From the NCBI GenBank assembly GCA_045105615.1, contig JBGCDS010000027.1:15806-79805 (forward strand): a stretch of DNA of 64,000 nt. Direction: 5' to 3'. Each line of letters begins with the position of its first letter. The stretch's first letter is position 1. Both the position numbers and the translations under genes were made by a program. This DNA is from UBA1858 sp045105615. GTDB lineage: Bacteria > Pseudomonadota > Gammaproteobacteria > UBA4575. The notes beneath the pieces are model-generated. The model saw nothing but the letters and a program-made list of their open reading frames with translations. It was not told the origin of the DNA and searched no databases. Of the stretch, positions 27,416-36,570 are shown piece after piece.

Positions 27416-28190
27416 CAAAGTCATTAATTATTTCGATGACAAGGTTATTTGGATTACTGGCGCCTCATCAGGCATAGGTCGCGCATTAACGATCAGCTTA
27501 TCCAGCATAGACTGCGAGATTTATATCTCATCACGTTCACAGGCTAAGTTACAGGAAACAAAATCATTGTGTGAAAACCAAAATAACATTCACATCTTAG
27601 AAGGAGATCTAACTGAAAAGGCATGCAATCAATCAATCAGCGAAAGCATTAAAAACAAAAATGGTCATTTAGATATTGCAATTTTAAACGCAGGCACATG
27701 TGAATATGTTGATATAGACCAATTTGATAGCGCACTTTTCCAGCGCGTCATTAATAGCAACTACATGAGCATTATCTATGGCATAGAAGCTACTCTACCA
27801 CTCCTCAAACAGTCTAATAATGCACATCTAGTCGGCATGAGTAGTACAGCCGCTTATTTAGGCCTACCTCGCTCAGAAGCATATGGTGCAAGTAAAGCAG
27901 CAATTCTTAATTTATTCAGGGCGTTAAAAGTTAGCATGATTCCATACAATATTGAGGTATCTACAATATGCCCTGGGTTCGTTAAAACAGAACTTACAGA
28001 TAAAAATAACTTCCCGATGCCATGCTTAATCGGCTCGAATCAAGCTTCTGAAGAAATATTAAAAGGCATTGCTAGCAAAAAGCATGAGATCCACTTCCCC
28101 AAGAGATTTAGCTACGCATTAAAGGCTATCTCATTTTTACCTGATTTCATTCAATTCAGACTATTAAGTAAAACAATACAGAAATCATGA
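27405..28190 (+). CDS. Short-chain dehydrogenase/reductase
   Basis: 261 aa. Cofactor motif WITGASSGIGRAL near residue 17, LNAGTCEYVD (the NNAG-type motif) near 97, and the catalytic Ser-Tyr-Lys set in GMSSTAAYLGLPRSEAYGASKAAI. A Pro-Gly motif in ICPGFVKTEL follows. It presumably uses NAD(P)H on a lipid or fatty-acid-derived substrate, given its neighbours. Starts 11 nt inside the previous gene and overlaps the next by 4 nt (ATGA). Confidence 0.87.
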   Translation: MLSNKVINYFDDKVIWITGASSGIGRALTISLSSIDCEIYISSRSQAKLQETKSLCENQNNIHILEGDLTEKACNQSISESIKNKNGHLDIAILNAGTCEYVDIDQFDSALFQRVINSNYMSIIYGIEATLPLLKQSNNAHLVGMSSTAAYLGLPRSEAYGASKAAILNLFRALKVSMIPYNIEVSTICPGFVKTELTDKNNFPMPCLIGSNQASEEILKGIASKKHEIHFPKRFSYALKAISFLPDFIQFRLLSKTIQKS

Positions 28191-29473
28191 AAATTGCCAT
28201 TATAGGTTCAGGCATCTCAGGCCTAACCATTGCACATCATTTGCATCATGACCATGATATTCATGTGTTTGAAAAAAATAGTTATGTCGGCGGCCACTCG
28301 AATACTATCGATGTTAACGAAGGTGATACTAACGTTGCAATTGATACTGGGTTCATTGTTCTAAACGACTGGACTTACCCCAACTTCGAAGCATTACTAA
28401 AATCATTAAAAGTCGAAGTGGAAAACTCTGAAATGAGTTTTTCGGCTAAATGCGAACTCAGTAAATTCGAGTGGTGCGGGAAAGGTATTCAAGGCCTCGC
28501 CTTAAACAGAAACAACTGGTATCGCATTAAGTCATACCAAATATTATTTGATTTTTTACGCTTCAATAAATTAGCTAAAAATCTCATCACTAAAAATAAC
28601 TCCCAACTAACATTAGGAGAGTTTCTAAAACAAAACAATTTCACTAAAGCATTCACAAAATATTACATATTACCTATGGGAGCGGCTATATGGTCTTCAT
28701 CAACTGAAGATATATACGACTATCCAGCTCATAGCTTTTTAGCATTCTTCAACAACCATGGACTACTTAATATAAAAATCAGACCCCAATGGAAAACCAT
28801 AGTTGGCGGCTCTAGACAGTATGTAAACAAACTGATCCAACCATTCTCAGGAAATATATCGCTAGATTCTACTATCACCCATATTGAACGTAATAATGAC
28901 AAAGTCGTTATCCACCATCAGAGCAAATCTCCCGACATGTTTGATCATGTCATTTTTGCCTGTCATAGCGATCAAGCATTAGCGTTACTTATACAACCAT
29001 CTCATGATGAGCAAAAAACTTTAGAGAAAATCAGGTATCAATACAACGAAGCTGTATTACATACAGATGAAGACTTAATGCCAAGCAACAAAAAATCCTG
29101 GTGCGCCTGGAATTATTTACTACCAAAACAAGAAGACACATGCGCCAAAGTCACTTATTACATGAATCGTTTACAGCCGCTACAGACAAAAAATAATTAT
29201 TTCGTCTCACTGAACTTAACTGACCGAATTAATCCAGAAAAAATTATTAGAACAATTAGCTATCAACACCCTGTATTTGACAAGCCCGCAATAGATGCGC
29301 AGAAAAATCTAAAGCTCCTTAATGGAAAGCATAATACTTGGTTTTGTGGTGCTTACTGGAGAAATGGCTTTCACGAAGATGGTGTCTGGAGCGCACTAAC
29401 AACCCTAAAACAATTCAAACACGAGGTTAGCAACGCTGATGATAAACAGCTGCATTTACAAAGGGCAAGTTAG
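28187..29473 (+). CDS. FAD/NAD(P)-dependent oxidoreductase, amine-oxidase-like
   Basis: 428 aa. The N-terminal Rossmann motif IAIIGSGISGLTIAHHL (GxGxxG at 7-12) is followed by HVFEKNSYVGGHSNTIDV, the flavin-binding region of this family. MGAAIWSSSTEDIYDYPAHSFLAFFNNHGLL and a C-terminal FCGAYWRNGFHEDGVWSAL, which contacts FAD, are conserved in the fatty-acid-associated group. From memory, relatives in this gene context include a desaturase-like enzyme for methylated/furan fatty acids; this is family knowledge, not proof here. It ends 35 nt inside the DUF1365 gene. Confidence 0.85.
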   Translation: MKIAIIGSGISGLTIAHHLHHDHDIHVFEKNSYVGGHSNTIDVNEGDTNVAIDTGFIVLNDWTYPNFEALLKSLKVEVENSEMSFSAKCELSKFEWCGKGIQGLALNRNNWYRIKSYQILFDFLRFNKLAKNLITKNNSQLTLGEFLKQNNFTKAFTKYYILPMGAAIWSSSTEDIYDYPAHSFLAFFNNHGLLNIKIRPQWKTIVGGSRQYVNKLIQPFSGNISLDSTITHIERNNDKVVIHHQSKSPDMFDHVIFACHSDQALALLIQPSHDEQKTLEKIRYQYNEAVLHTDEDLMPSNKKSWCAWNYLLPKQEDTCAKVTYYMNRLQPLQTKNNYFVSLNLTDRINPEKIIRTISYQHPVFDKPAIDAQKNLKLLNGKHNTWFCGAYWRNGFHEDGVWSALTTLKQFKHEVSNADDKQLHLQRAS

Positions 29474-30188
29474 TCATCGCCGATTTGAGCCTCGCGCGCA
29501 CAGTTTTACATATTCACTATTTATGATGTATGTAGACTTGGAAGAACTAGATACACTGACCAGCAAACATTCCGCCCTGTCTCACAACAAACCTGGGCTA
29601 GCAGCATTTTATAGAAAAGACCACCACGGCAATGATTCAGAATCATTATCGAATTCAATCCGTTCTCTCGTAAAAGAAAGGACCGGGGACTCTATAGAGG
29701 GCTCTATTCGCCTACTCACACACTTTCGCTACTTCGGTCATGTCTTCAATCCGATCAGCTTATATTTTTGTTACGACAAACAAAATAAAAATGTGACCCA
29801 TGTTGTTGCCGAAGTCACGAACACACCTTGGAAGAAGCAACACTGCTATGTTTTATCAGGGGAAACAAGTGGAAATACCTTCATCACACCCAAACAGCGC
29901 AAAGTATTTCATGTGTCGCCATTCATGAACATGGATATGGATTATCGATGGCACATCCAAATACCCAACGAGACCCTTAATGTAAGAATAGAAAACATTA
30001 AAGATCAATCAAAGTTATTTGATGCATCAATCAACCTTAAGAAACTTGAATTAACTTCCAGCAATATAACTAAGACTCTATTGAATTTCCCCTTGATGAC
30101 TATAAAGGTTGTTAGCGCAATCCACTTTCAAGCACTCAAGCTATGGCTAAAAGGGATTAAATACGTACCCCATCCAAAAAATAATTAG
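29439..30188 (+). CDS. DUF1365 family protein
   Basis: 249 aa. The opening CIYKGQVSHRRFEPRAHSFTY and LFMMYVDLEEL, then HFRYFGHVFNPISLYFCYD, TNTPWKKQHCYVL and HVSPFMNMDMDYRW are the DUF1365 signature. The family nearly always sits between an amine-oxidase-like gene and a CFA-synthase-like gene, as here, so a role in fatty acyl modification is inferred. The start ATG lies 35 nt inside the upstream gene and the protein needs this N-terminus to match the family. Confidence 0.88.
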   Translation: MINSCIYKGQVSHRRFEPRAHSFTYSLFMMYVDLEELDTLTSKHSALSHNKPGLAAFYRKDHHGNDSESLSNSIRSLVKERTGDSIEGSIRLLTHFRYFGHVFNPISLYFCYDKQNKNVTHVVAEVTNTPWKKQHCYVLSGETSGNTFITPKQRKVFHVSPFMNMDMDYRWHIQIPNETLNVRIENIKDQSKLFDASINLKKLELTSSNITKTLLNFPLMTIKVVSAIHFQALKLWLKGIKYVPHPKNN

Positions 30189-30196
30189 GTAGAACA

Positions 30197-31465
30197 ATGT
30201 CTATTATTCCAAATCAAAATAAAAACATACAACAAAACTATCAAGGCAACTGGCTTGATAGTATCGCCATGTCTATATTGCTAAAAAAACTAGACAACAT
30301 TAAAACTGGTCTATTGCAAATCTATGTCGACAACATGCTTTACGAATTCGGAAACACCAATAGCAAAAGTGATATTCACGCCGTGATTCGCGTGCAGGAC
30401 ATGAGGGCATTTAGAGCAATCATCACTGGTGGAGAACCCGCTGCTGGAAAGACCTATATTGACGGCTGGTGGACATCAGATGATTTAATCGAAGTGTTAC
30501 GTATATTCACTGTAAACAGACATGCATTGTTTGGTTTCAAGCATGGCGTTGCATCTTTAGCAAAAACTATAAGCCGATTCTCAAATAATATTCTTAGGAA
30601 CACGTTAAAAGGTTCAAAACGAAACATCAAAGCCCATTACGATATAGGAAATGACCTATACGAGCTATTCCTAGATGAAAACATGATGTATTCATCTGCT
30701 TATTTTCGCAACGAAAACGAAAGCCTGACAAGCGCATCCGAATACAAACTTAAACTCATCTGCGAGAAATTAGATTTACAAGCTTCAGACAGAGTGATAG
30801 AAATTGGCGCCGGCTGGGGAGGCTTCGCTATCTATGCAGCCCAAAATTATGGTTGCCATGTAACAACAACGACCATCTCTGACCAACAGTTTGATCATGC
30901 AACCGCCAGGGTAAATACATTAAAGTTAACGAAACGCATTAACGTTATCAAACAAGACTATCGTGCCCTTTCTGGAAGCTATGACAAATTAGTCTCTATT
31001 GAAATGATTGAATCCGTAGGCCATCAATATATGGATAGTTATTTCAGCATTTGCAACAGGTTGCTTAAACCATCAGGCGCAATGCTAATCCAATCTATTA
31101 CCATGTCCGATTACCTATTTAAAGATTACATCAACTCAACAGATTTCATTAGAAAATATGTATTTCCAGGAGGCTGCTTAACTAGCACAAACTCTATGAT
31201 GTCATCAGTAGCCAAGCATACAGATCTAACCCTCTATCATAGCGAAAGCTTTGCATCTAGCTACGCCAGAACCCTCAAAATGTGGCATCAAAACTTTCAT
31301 AAAAACAAGGACAAGGTCATTGAACTTGGCTACTCAACAAATTTTATAAGATTGTGGGAATATTATATAAAGTACTGTCAAGCTGGATTCGAGAATAGAA
31401 TCATTGACGTTCATCACCTGGTGTTAAAAAAGCCTGACAATCGCTTCAATCACCTTTCAGCCTAA
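30197..31465 (+). CDS. Cyclopropane-fatty-acyl-phospholipid synthase-like methyltransferase
   Basis: 422 aa. The SAM-binding site is VIEIGAGWGGFAIYAA at 200-215, preceded by KRNIKAHYDIGNDLYELFLDENMMYSSAYF (the CFAS-signature region) and followed by SIEMIESVGHQYMDSYF, LIQSITM and FIRKYVFPGGCL. These residues form the bicarbonate-binding/active site of the CFAS family. Product may be cyclopropane or methylated fatty acids on membrane phospholipids; the operon context favours a methylation pathway other than housekeeping Cfa. Position 8 nt after DUF1365. Confidence 0.9.
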   Translation: MSIIPNQNKNIQQNYQGNWLDSIAMSILLKKLDNIKTGLLQIYVDNMLYEFGNTNSKSDIHAVIRVQDMRAFRAIITGGEPAAGKTYIDGWWTSDDLIEVLRIFTVNRHALFGFKHGVASLAKTISRFSNNILRNTLKGSKRNIKAHYDIGNDLYELFLDENMMYSSAYFRNENESLTSASEYKLKLICEKLDLQASDRVIEIGAGWGGFAIYAAQNYGCHVTTTTISDQQFDHATARVNTLKLTKRINVIKQDYRALSGSYDKLVSIEMIESVGHQYMDSYFSICNRLLKPSGAMLIQSITMSDYLFKDYINSTDFIRKYVFPGGCLTSTNSMMSSVAKHTDLTLYHSESFASSYARTLKMWHQNFHKNKDKVIELGYSTNFIRLWEYYIKYCQAGFENRIIDVHHLVLKKPDNRFNHLSA

Positions 31466-31469
31466 CAAA

Positions 31470-32033
31470 ATGAAGCTATCCCCTCATACAGCTTTTTTAA
31501 TATTTAACTTTCTTGGCTTACAAATCACCTGGGCCGCATGCGCTTATGGTGCAACAAACTCAATGCCAATTTTAGGCGTGGTAGTTGGACTAATCTATAT
31601 CGCCTTGCACCTGTTATTAACAAAAGTACGCAATCAAGATTTATTAATATTATTGACTATTAGCATTATCGGGATAAGCGTAGATCATATAAACACATAC
31701 TTGGGCTTAATGGCATTCACACCTAACAACACAACACACTCAGTCATTCCATTATGGCTTATAATCTTATGGATGGTATTTTCATTAATGCTGCCACACA
31801 GTTTGAACTGGTTAGGAAAAAATACGGCACTTTCATTTCTTATCGGCGGCCTTGGCGGCGCAAGTAGTTATTGGCTAGGACACAAACTTAGCGCTATAAG
31901 CATATCAGAGCCATTATTATTAAACATTTCAATTCTATTTATTGAATGGGCAGTTATATGCACTGTTGCCTATCGAATACTAGCATTCATAAGAGCTAAA
32001 ATATCCAACAAGCAGTTAATAACTAACCCCTAA
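31470..32033 (+). CDS. DUF2878 membrane protein
   Basis: 187 aa with about five to six membrane helices. The N-terminus FLIFNFLGLQITWAACAYGATN and the GISVDHINTYLGLMAF segment match DUF2878, which closes this type of operon in other gammaproteobacteria. Function unknown. Starts 4 nt after the CFAS-like gene. Its last 18 nt overlap the end of the convergent msrA gene. Confidence 0.83.
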   Translation: MKLSPHTAFLIFNFLGLQITWAACAYGATNSMPILGVVVGLIYIALHLLLTKVRNQDLLILLTISIIGISVDHINTYLGLMAFTPNNTTHSVIPLWLIILWMVFSLMLPHSLNWLGKNTALSFLIGGLGGASSYWLGHKLSAISISEPLLLNISILFIEWAVICTVAYRILAFIRAKISNKQLITNP

Positions 32034-32645
32034 GCCACCTAGTCCACAATAACCTCGTGGATTCTTTGCTAAGTATTGCTGATGAAAATCCTCTGCATAA
32101 TAAAACTCTGGCGCTGATATGACTTCTGTCGTTATGCGCCCATGCCCAGCTTTTGTTAATTTGGCAGCATATAGTTGCTTTGATTTTTCTACCACCTCTA
32201 ACTGCGATTGATTGTACACATAGACCCCAGAACGATATTGAGTTCCCTTATCATTACCTTGGCGCATCCCTTGAGTAGGGTTGTGTGATTCCCAAAAGAT
32301 ACTCAGCAGCTCTTCAAGCGTAATTTTACCAGGATCGAACATTACTAATACCACTTCATTGTGTCCGGTTAAACCTGTACACACTTCTTCATAACTAGGG
32401 TTGAGCGTTATACCTGCGGCATAGCCTACCGCCGTCGAGTAGACACCTTCTATCTGCCAGAATTTTCTTTCCGCCCCCCAAAAGCATCCCAGCCCAAACA
32501 TGATTTTCTCTATATGGTCGGGGAATGGTGGCTTGATAGGATTCTCTTTCACAAAATGTAATGGAGAAACCAGCATAGCTGTATCACGTCCAGGCAGAGC
32601 TTCCTGCTGTGTTGGCATTCTTTCTTTAATACTTAACATACTCAC
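32016..32645 (-). CDS. msrA: Peptide methionine-S-sulfoxide reductase MsrA
   Basis: 209 aa. Catalytic Cys54 lies in MFGLGCFWGAERKFWQ; the recycling Cys lies in the C-terminal GYCGLGGLGVSY. The substrate-binding SHNPTQGMRQGNDKGTQYRSGVYV segment is conserved. It reduces the S-form of methionine sulfoxide with thioredoxin. The N-terminal extension (about 30 residues) is normal for the long E. coli-type MsrA. It overlaps the convergent DUF2878 gene by 18 nt and follows the SprT-like gene by 6 nt. Confidence 0.95.
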   Translation of the reverse strand: MSMLSIKERMPTQQEALPGRDTAMLVSPLHFVKENPIKPPFPDHIEKIMFGLGCFWGAERKFWQIEGVYSTAVGYAAGITLNPSYEEVCTGLTGHNEVVLVMFDPGKITLEELLSIFWESHNPTQGMRQGNDKGTQYRSGVYVYNQSQLEVVEKSKQLYAAKLTKAGHGRITTEVISAPEFYYAEDFHQQYLAKNPRGYCGLGGLGVSY

Positions 32646-32651
32646 TACAAT

Positions 32652-33146
32652 TCACCTTACTAATTGTTTCATGATATTGGACTCACGCTGGAAAAACCCC
32701 TTTGTGTGCAACGAATCTTCCAACTGATAATACTCATAGTCTAAATGATGACAGAACTCATGCACCAAAGTTCTCAAATAAGTTTTGAACGCAACCACCT
32801 GTAGTCTTTTTGCTGTGCGCATCCATACATAAATTCTTGCGCGCGGTCGCGACTCATCAACTGGCTCATACAAACCATGCAATTCACTTGCATCGTCATG
32901 CGGCCTTCTTTCCAGCACATGTACACGCACATTAGAAGAATTAAGCTGTAAACATATTGCATCAATTAAGTGCTGACTAGACCTTTCAACAAATTGTAAA
33001 TTTTCCAATGATAGCTGATGATTTATTTCCTGCGCCATTTGTTGCAGTTCTATTAGCTGATTTAATTTAACTGCAGGCAAGGCATCACTATTCCTGGCTA
33101 TTTCTTTTTGTGCCCGGGTAAAGCGATTATAGCTAGGATAAGCCAT
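32652..33146 (-). CDS. SprT-like zinc-metalloprotease-fold protein
   Basis: 164 aa, no signal peptide. LVHEFCHHLDYEYY contains HExxH (His129, Glu130, His133), followed by HTKGFFQRESNIMKQL, where His and Glu residues can complete the zinc site. The middle LYEPVDESRPRARIYVWMR is a beta-hairpin typical of minimal zincins. Resembles SprT/DUF45-like predicted proteases. It lies between tatD and msrA, all minus strand with 6-nt gaps, which suggests one operon. Confidence 0.68.
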   Translation of the reverse strand: MAYPSYNRFTRAQKEIARNSDALPAVKLNQLIELQQMAQEINHQLSLENLQFVERSSQHLIDAICLQLNSSNVRVHVLERRPHDDASELHGLYEPVDESRPRARIYVWMRTAKRLQVVAFKTYLRTLVHEFCHHLDYEYYQLEDSLHTKGFFQRESNIMKQLVR

Positions 33147-33152
33147 GCTTAG

Positions 33153-33920
33153 TTAAATATGTAAGCCCAGCACTTCACATGCGTTAAGCAAAGTTTGTTG
33201 TGCTACCTCTTGCACAGGCATTAACCTTATTTCTGCTAGCGACTGTAAACAATGAGGCAAATACTCCGGACTATTTCTCTCACCACGATGTTGCTCGACC
33301 GCCATATCCGGCGAATCAGTTTCTAACACTATGGATTCCATTGGCAATTCACCTGCTAGCTTTCTTAATTTCGAAGACCTTTCATAAGTCAACATGCCGC
33401 CAAAGCCAAATTTAAAATGATTGGCTTGATAACGCTCAGCCTGCTGAAGACTGCCATTAAAAGCATGCACGATGCCGCCAATGACAGGGAATTTCTTTAA
33501 ACATCTCAATACGTCCTCATGTGCTTTTCGCACATGCAAAATCACTGGCAAATTAACTTCACAGGCCAATTCTAATTGTCGCTCGAATAACAATATCTGT
33601 TTATCAACATGAAAAGACTTATTATAAAAATCCAATCCAATTTCACCAATCGCGACAGGATGATTGTCAGCGACACACTCACGCAAGTCACCAATATGAT
33701 CCAAGTCATGTTCTTGCACAAACATTGGATGCAGCCCTAACGCATAATGCATATCCTTCGATTGCCCGCAAAGCGATATTAGTGATCCCCAGCTTGCCTG
33801 CTTAACTGCCGGAATCACAAATCCGCTTAAGCCATTTTCCCGTGCGCGCTTAAGCACATCATCGCGATCATGCTCGAACACATCAAAATCAAGATGGCAA
33901 TGGGTATCAATTATTTGCAT
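33153..33920 (-). CDS. TatD-family metal-dependent hydrolase/DNase
   Basis: 255 aa. DTHCHLDF at the N-terminus (HxH metal ligands), AIGEIGLDFY (Glu), LPVILHVRKAHED (His), IVHAFNGSLQQAERY (His) and VLETDSPDM (Asp) make the complete TatD metal site. Enzymes of the family are 3'-5' exonucleases/DNases or hydrolases of unknown substrate. First gene of the tatD-zincin-msrA run and divergent from tcdA (50 nt between starts). Confidence 0.92.
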   Translation of the reverse strand: MQIIDTHCHLDFDVFEHDRDDVLKRARENGLSGFVIPAVKQASWGSLISLCGQSKDMHYALGLHPMFVQEHDLDHIGDLRECVADNHPVAIGEIGLDFYNKSFHVDKQILLFERQLELACEVNLPVILHVRKAHEDVLRCLKKFPVIGGIVHAFNGSLQQAERYQANHFKFGFGGMLTYERSSKLRKLAGELPMESIVLETDSPDMAVEQHRGERNSPEYLPHCLQSLAEIRLMPVQEVAQQTLLNACEVLGLHI

Positions 33921-33970
33921 AAAAATAAGTCGTTGCCCTTAACATAATTTTATTCAATTATAAGCATATT

Positions 33971-34750
33971 ATGAGCAAACAAACTTCCAGACGATTTATT
34001 GGAATTGAACGGCTTTATGGCCAACAAGCATACCAAAAAATCACAAACAGCCATATCTGTGTCATAGGGATTGGGGGCGTTGGCTCGTGGGTAGTGGAGT
34101 CTTTAGCGCGTAGTGGTGTAGAGCAATTAACTTTAATAGACTTAGACCATATTGCAGAATCGAATATCAACCGACAGATACATGCATTATCAGAAACACT
34201 TGGGCAATCAAAAATCATTGCCATGCAGGAACGCATTGCATCCATTAACCCAAACTGCATAGTTAATTTAATTGACGATCATTTATCTTGCGACAATATC
34301 CCGCAACTACTCAATCCCTCGTTCAATTACATTATTGATTGTATCGATCAATTTCGCATTAAGGCTTGCCTCATCCATCACTGCAGAAACAACAAAATTG
34401 ACTTGCTCACTATTGGAGGCGCCGGAGGCAAAATAGACCCAACACGTATTCAAGTTGATGATCTTAGTCGCTCCTCAGGTGACTCTTTACTCGCCAAAAC
34501 GCGCAAGCAACTTCGCACACAGCATGATTTCCCAAGAGACTTACGCCGTAGATTTGATATTTCATGTGTATTTTCCTCTGAACAATTACGCTATCCCACA
34601 GACAGTCACGAGGTCAGCACAAATAAATCCGAATGCAGCAATTTGAGTGGCCTTAACTGCGCAAACGGCTTTGGCTCTCTGTCTGCGGTAACGGCTACAT
34701 TTGGCATGATAGCTTGTGCACATGCCCTTAATAAGATCAGCAATAACTGA
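33971..34750 (+). CDS. tcdA: tRNA cyclic N6-threonylcarbamoyladenosine dehydratase TcdA (CsdL)
   Basis: 259 aa, E1-like ATP-binding enzyme. RFIGIERLYGQQAYQKI then CVIGIGGVGSWVVESLARSG (31-50) and LIDLDHIAESNINRQIHAL are the TcdA signature; SCVFSSEQLRYP contains the conserved Cys. It cyclises t6A37 of tRNA to ct6A using ATP. The protein is full length. A small hairpin terminator follows. Confidence 0.93.
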   Translation: MSKQTSRRFIGIERLYGQQAYQKITNSHICVIGIGGVGSWVVESLARSGVEQLTLIDLDHIAESNINRQIHALSETLGQSKIIAMQERIASINPNCIVNLIDDHLSCDNIPQLLNPSFNYIIDCIDQFRIKACLIHHCRNNKIDLLTIGGAGGKIDPTRIQVDDLSRSSGDSLLAKTRKQLRTQHDFPRDLRRRFDISCVFSSEQLRYPTDSHEVSTNKSECSNLSGLNCANGFGSLSAVTATFGMIACAHALNKISNN

Positions 34751-34777
34751 ATATCACTAGCTAGTCGGCTATAATCA

Positions 34778-34797
34778 CTCGGTTAGCCGAGCTTTTT
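34778..34797 (+). terminator. Intrinsic terminator of tcdA
   Basis: CTCGG, loop TTAG, CCGAG, then CTTTTT, starting 28 nt after the tcdA stop. The stem is short (5 bp) but GC-rich with a T-run directly behind it. Confidence 0.6.
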
Positions 34798-34978
34798 CAA
34801 ATATTATTTTACCTTATACACAGAACAACCTATAATGAACCCAGATGTTTATATCTATAAATAAACATCCCACAAATGGCGCGGCTCTTATATGTATACC
34901 CGCCTTTGTTTTTATATTCACATATCAACTTACAATTATTATCGGCGAAATTATTTTCTGCCCTTAAAGGACTATTTT

Positions 34979-35782
34979 ATGACGGAACAAAAACCCGAGC
35001 AAAAAACCGAACAAAAACCCGAAGATATCAGCATTAGTCAAACTGTGGCTATCCTCATTGACGGCAACAATATTGAAAGAAGTATTCACGATCAGACTAA
35101 AGACGCGAATACCATGCTCAACTTCGACAAATTAATTCCCAAATTATTAGGTAACCGCGGACTAAATCGACTTATCTATTTCCGCGAAGGCAAGCAAATA
35201 TCACAGAAGCTGAAAGATCGCCTTCACGAATTTTTCCATGGCTCAGTTCGCCCTTGTCACAAATCTGCAGACATCCCTCTATCAATTAATGCCATGCAGT
35301 TAGCAAGCAAAGTTGACACTATCGTCATCATGTCTGGTGATTCTGACTACATCGAGCTTGTAAGACATTTAAAATCTGAAGGTGTACGCGTAGAAATTGC
35401 GTCAGTTGATGCAACCACTGCACATATCATCAAGGAAGAATGCGATCACCATTATCGTATTAATGAAGCAGATTGGTTCACCTATGCACCAAAGCAGGCA
35501 AACCAAAACAACAAACAAAATAAACGTCGCTCTAACAAAAAAACACAAAACAATCAGAACGACAAGCAAGCAGCGACAGAAACAGATACCAATGATGACA
35601 ACAAAAACAGCAAACCAAAAAATACTGTTAAAAAAGCTGCTAGCAACAAAAGCAAGGGCAGCAAAGAAGAACGCCAACCCACTTCCAACGAGTCAGACAT
35701 CATAGCCACAGTTAAAGAGAAGTCTTCACGCAAATATGAGCCCGAATATCCTCAGAGCCAATATATTGAACCCACTTCGTAA
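34979..35782 (+). CDS. NYN-domain (LabA/DUF88-like) predicted RNase with Lys/Asn-rich tail
   Basis: 267 aa from the ATG at 34979, chosen for the AAAGGA ribosome binding site; the open frame extends 29 codons upstream without supporting similarity. The NYN (PIN-like) domain spans about 20-165: VAILIDGNNIERSI (metal-binding Asp), VDTIVIMSGDSDYIELVRHLKSEGV (two more Asp). The C-terminal ~100 residues are low-complexity Asn/Gln/Lys/Ser-rich and probably disordered and RNA-binding. An N-terminal KPEQ repeat precedes the domain. Role unknown; relatives are predicted nucleases. Confidence 0.82.
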   Translation: MTEQKPEQKTEQKPEDISISQTVAILIDGNNIERSIHDQTKDANTMLNFDKLIPKLLGNRGLNRLIYFREGKQISQKLKDRLHEFFHGSVRPCHKSADIPLSINAMQLASKVDTIVIMSGDSDYIELVRHLKSEGVRVEIASVDATTAHIIKEECDHHYRINEADWFTYAPKQANQNNKQNKRRSNKKTQNNQNDKQAATETDTNDDNKNSKPKNTVKKAASNKSKGSKEERQPTSNESDIIATVKEKSSRKYEPEYPQSQYIEPTS

Positions 35783-35826
35783 CAATTCTTTAATAATCAT
35801 CACCACGCTTCCCGTCAAGGTGGAGC

Positions 35827-36483
35827 GTGACTGATTTTATCTCCAGCTGGCGATTTAGCTTACTGCTATTAGCCTTAGTCACAAACATATTGCTTGCACC
35901 CCTACTTGGAAAAGTCAGCTCTCAACTTGCCTTCAGCTTACTAATCATTATCATGGTATTTGTACTGGGAAATAATCGCAAAGTTATTTTCAGCTACATT
36001 GCTTTAGCCTGCGCAGCATTACTATGCTCTTGGGCCCATCTAGCAGATAGCAGTTACCAAAACATTTTAGTACTGACGCATTTGTTTACATTCTCAGCAT
36101 TAACGCTAGTCATTGCACTCATTATTAAAAATATCTTTTCTAATGACGCTGTCACTATTGACACCATATCCGAATCGTTATGCGCTTATTTACTTCTAGG
36201 TTTTGCCTTCGCCTCAGTATATGGACTTATCGACACCATTCAGCCAGGATCATTTCTTTCATCATTAAATGGGCAGATCATTCCCTTCTCAACTGAAGAC
36301 GCAGGACTCAATAGAATTTATTTCAGCTTCATTACTTTATTAACAGTTGGCTATGGCGACATCGTTCCCAATCTCCCTATAGCTAAGTTAATGACAATAA
36401 TAGAAGGGTTCTTTGGGCAAATTTATTTAGTTGTACTTATCGCTAGATTAGTTGGCATGCATGTTTCACAGAGAAACAACTAA
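35827..36483 (+). CDS. Two-pore-helix type potassium channel-like membrane protein
   Basis: 218 aa, GTG start with AAGGTGGAG in front. About six hydrophobic segments, the last two enclosing the selectivity-filter sequence FITLLTVGYGDIVPNLPIAKLM, which matches the K+ channel TVGYGD motif. There is no RCK or cyclic-nucleotide domain, so gating is not visible. It lies alone after the NYN gene (44 nt apart) and before the convergent LysR gene. Confidence 0.82.
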   Translation: MTDFISSWRFSLLLLALVTNILLAPLLGKVSSQLAFSLLIIIMVFVLGNNRKVIFSYIALACAALLCSWAHLADSSYQNILVLTHLFTFSALTLVIALIIKNIFSNDAVTIDTISESLCAYLLLGFAFASVYGLIDTIQPGSFLSSLNGQIIPFSTEDAGLNRIYFSFITLLTVGYGDIVPNLPIAKLMTIIEGFFGQIYLVVLIARLVGMHVSQRNN

Positions 36484-36570
36484 TAAACCTCGCCCAATCA
36501 CTCGGGGACAAGATTAATTCATTTATTAGTGGCTAATTTGTTGTCTCAAAAACAATATTAAAATCTAAAC

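Noticed and set aside
34840..34875. Hairpin GATGTTTA...TAAACATC before the NYN gene as an RNA gene or riboswitch
   Set aside because: The stem is short and AT-rich with no conserved core; nothing beyond a chance or simple 5'-UTR hairpin is supported.
35402..35677. Hydrophobic 91-aa open frame opposite the NYN protein tail
   Set aside because: Phe/Val richness is the complement of the Lys/Asn-rich low-complexity tail on the coding strand.
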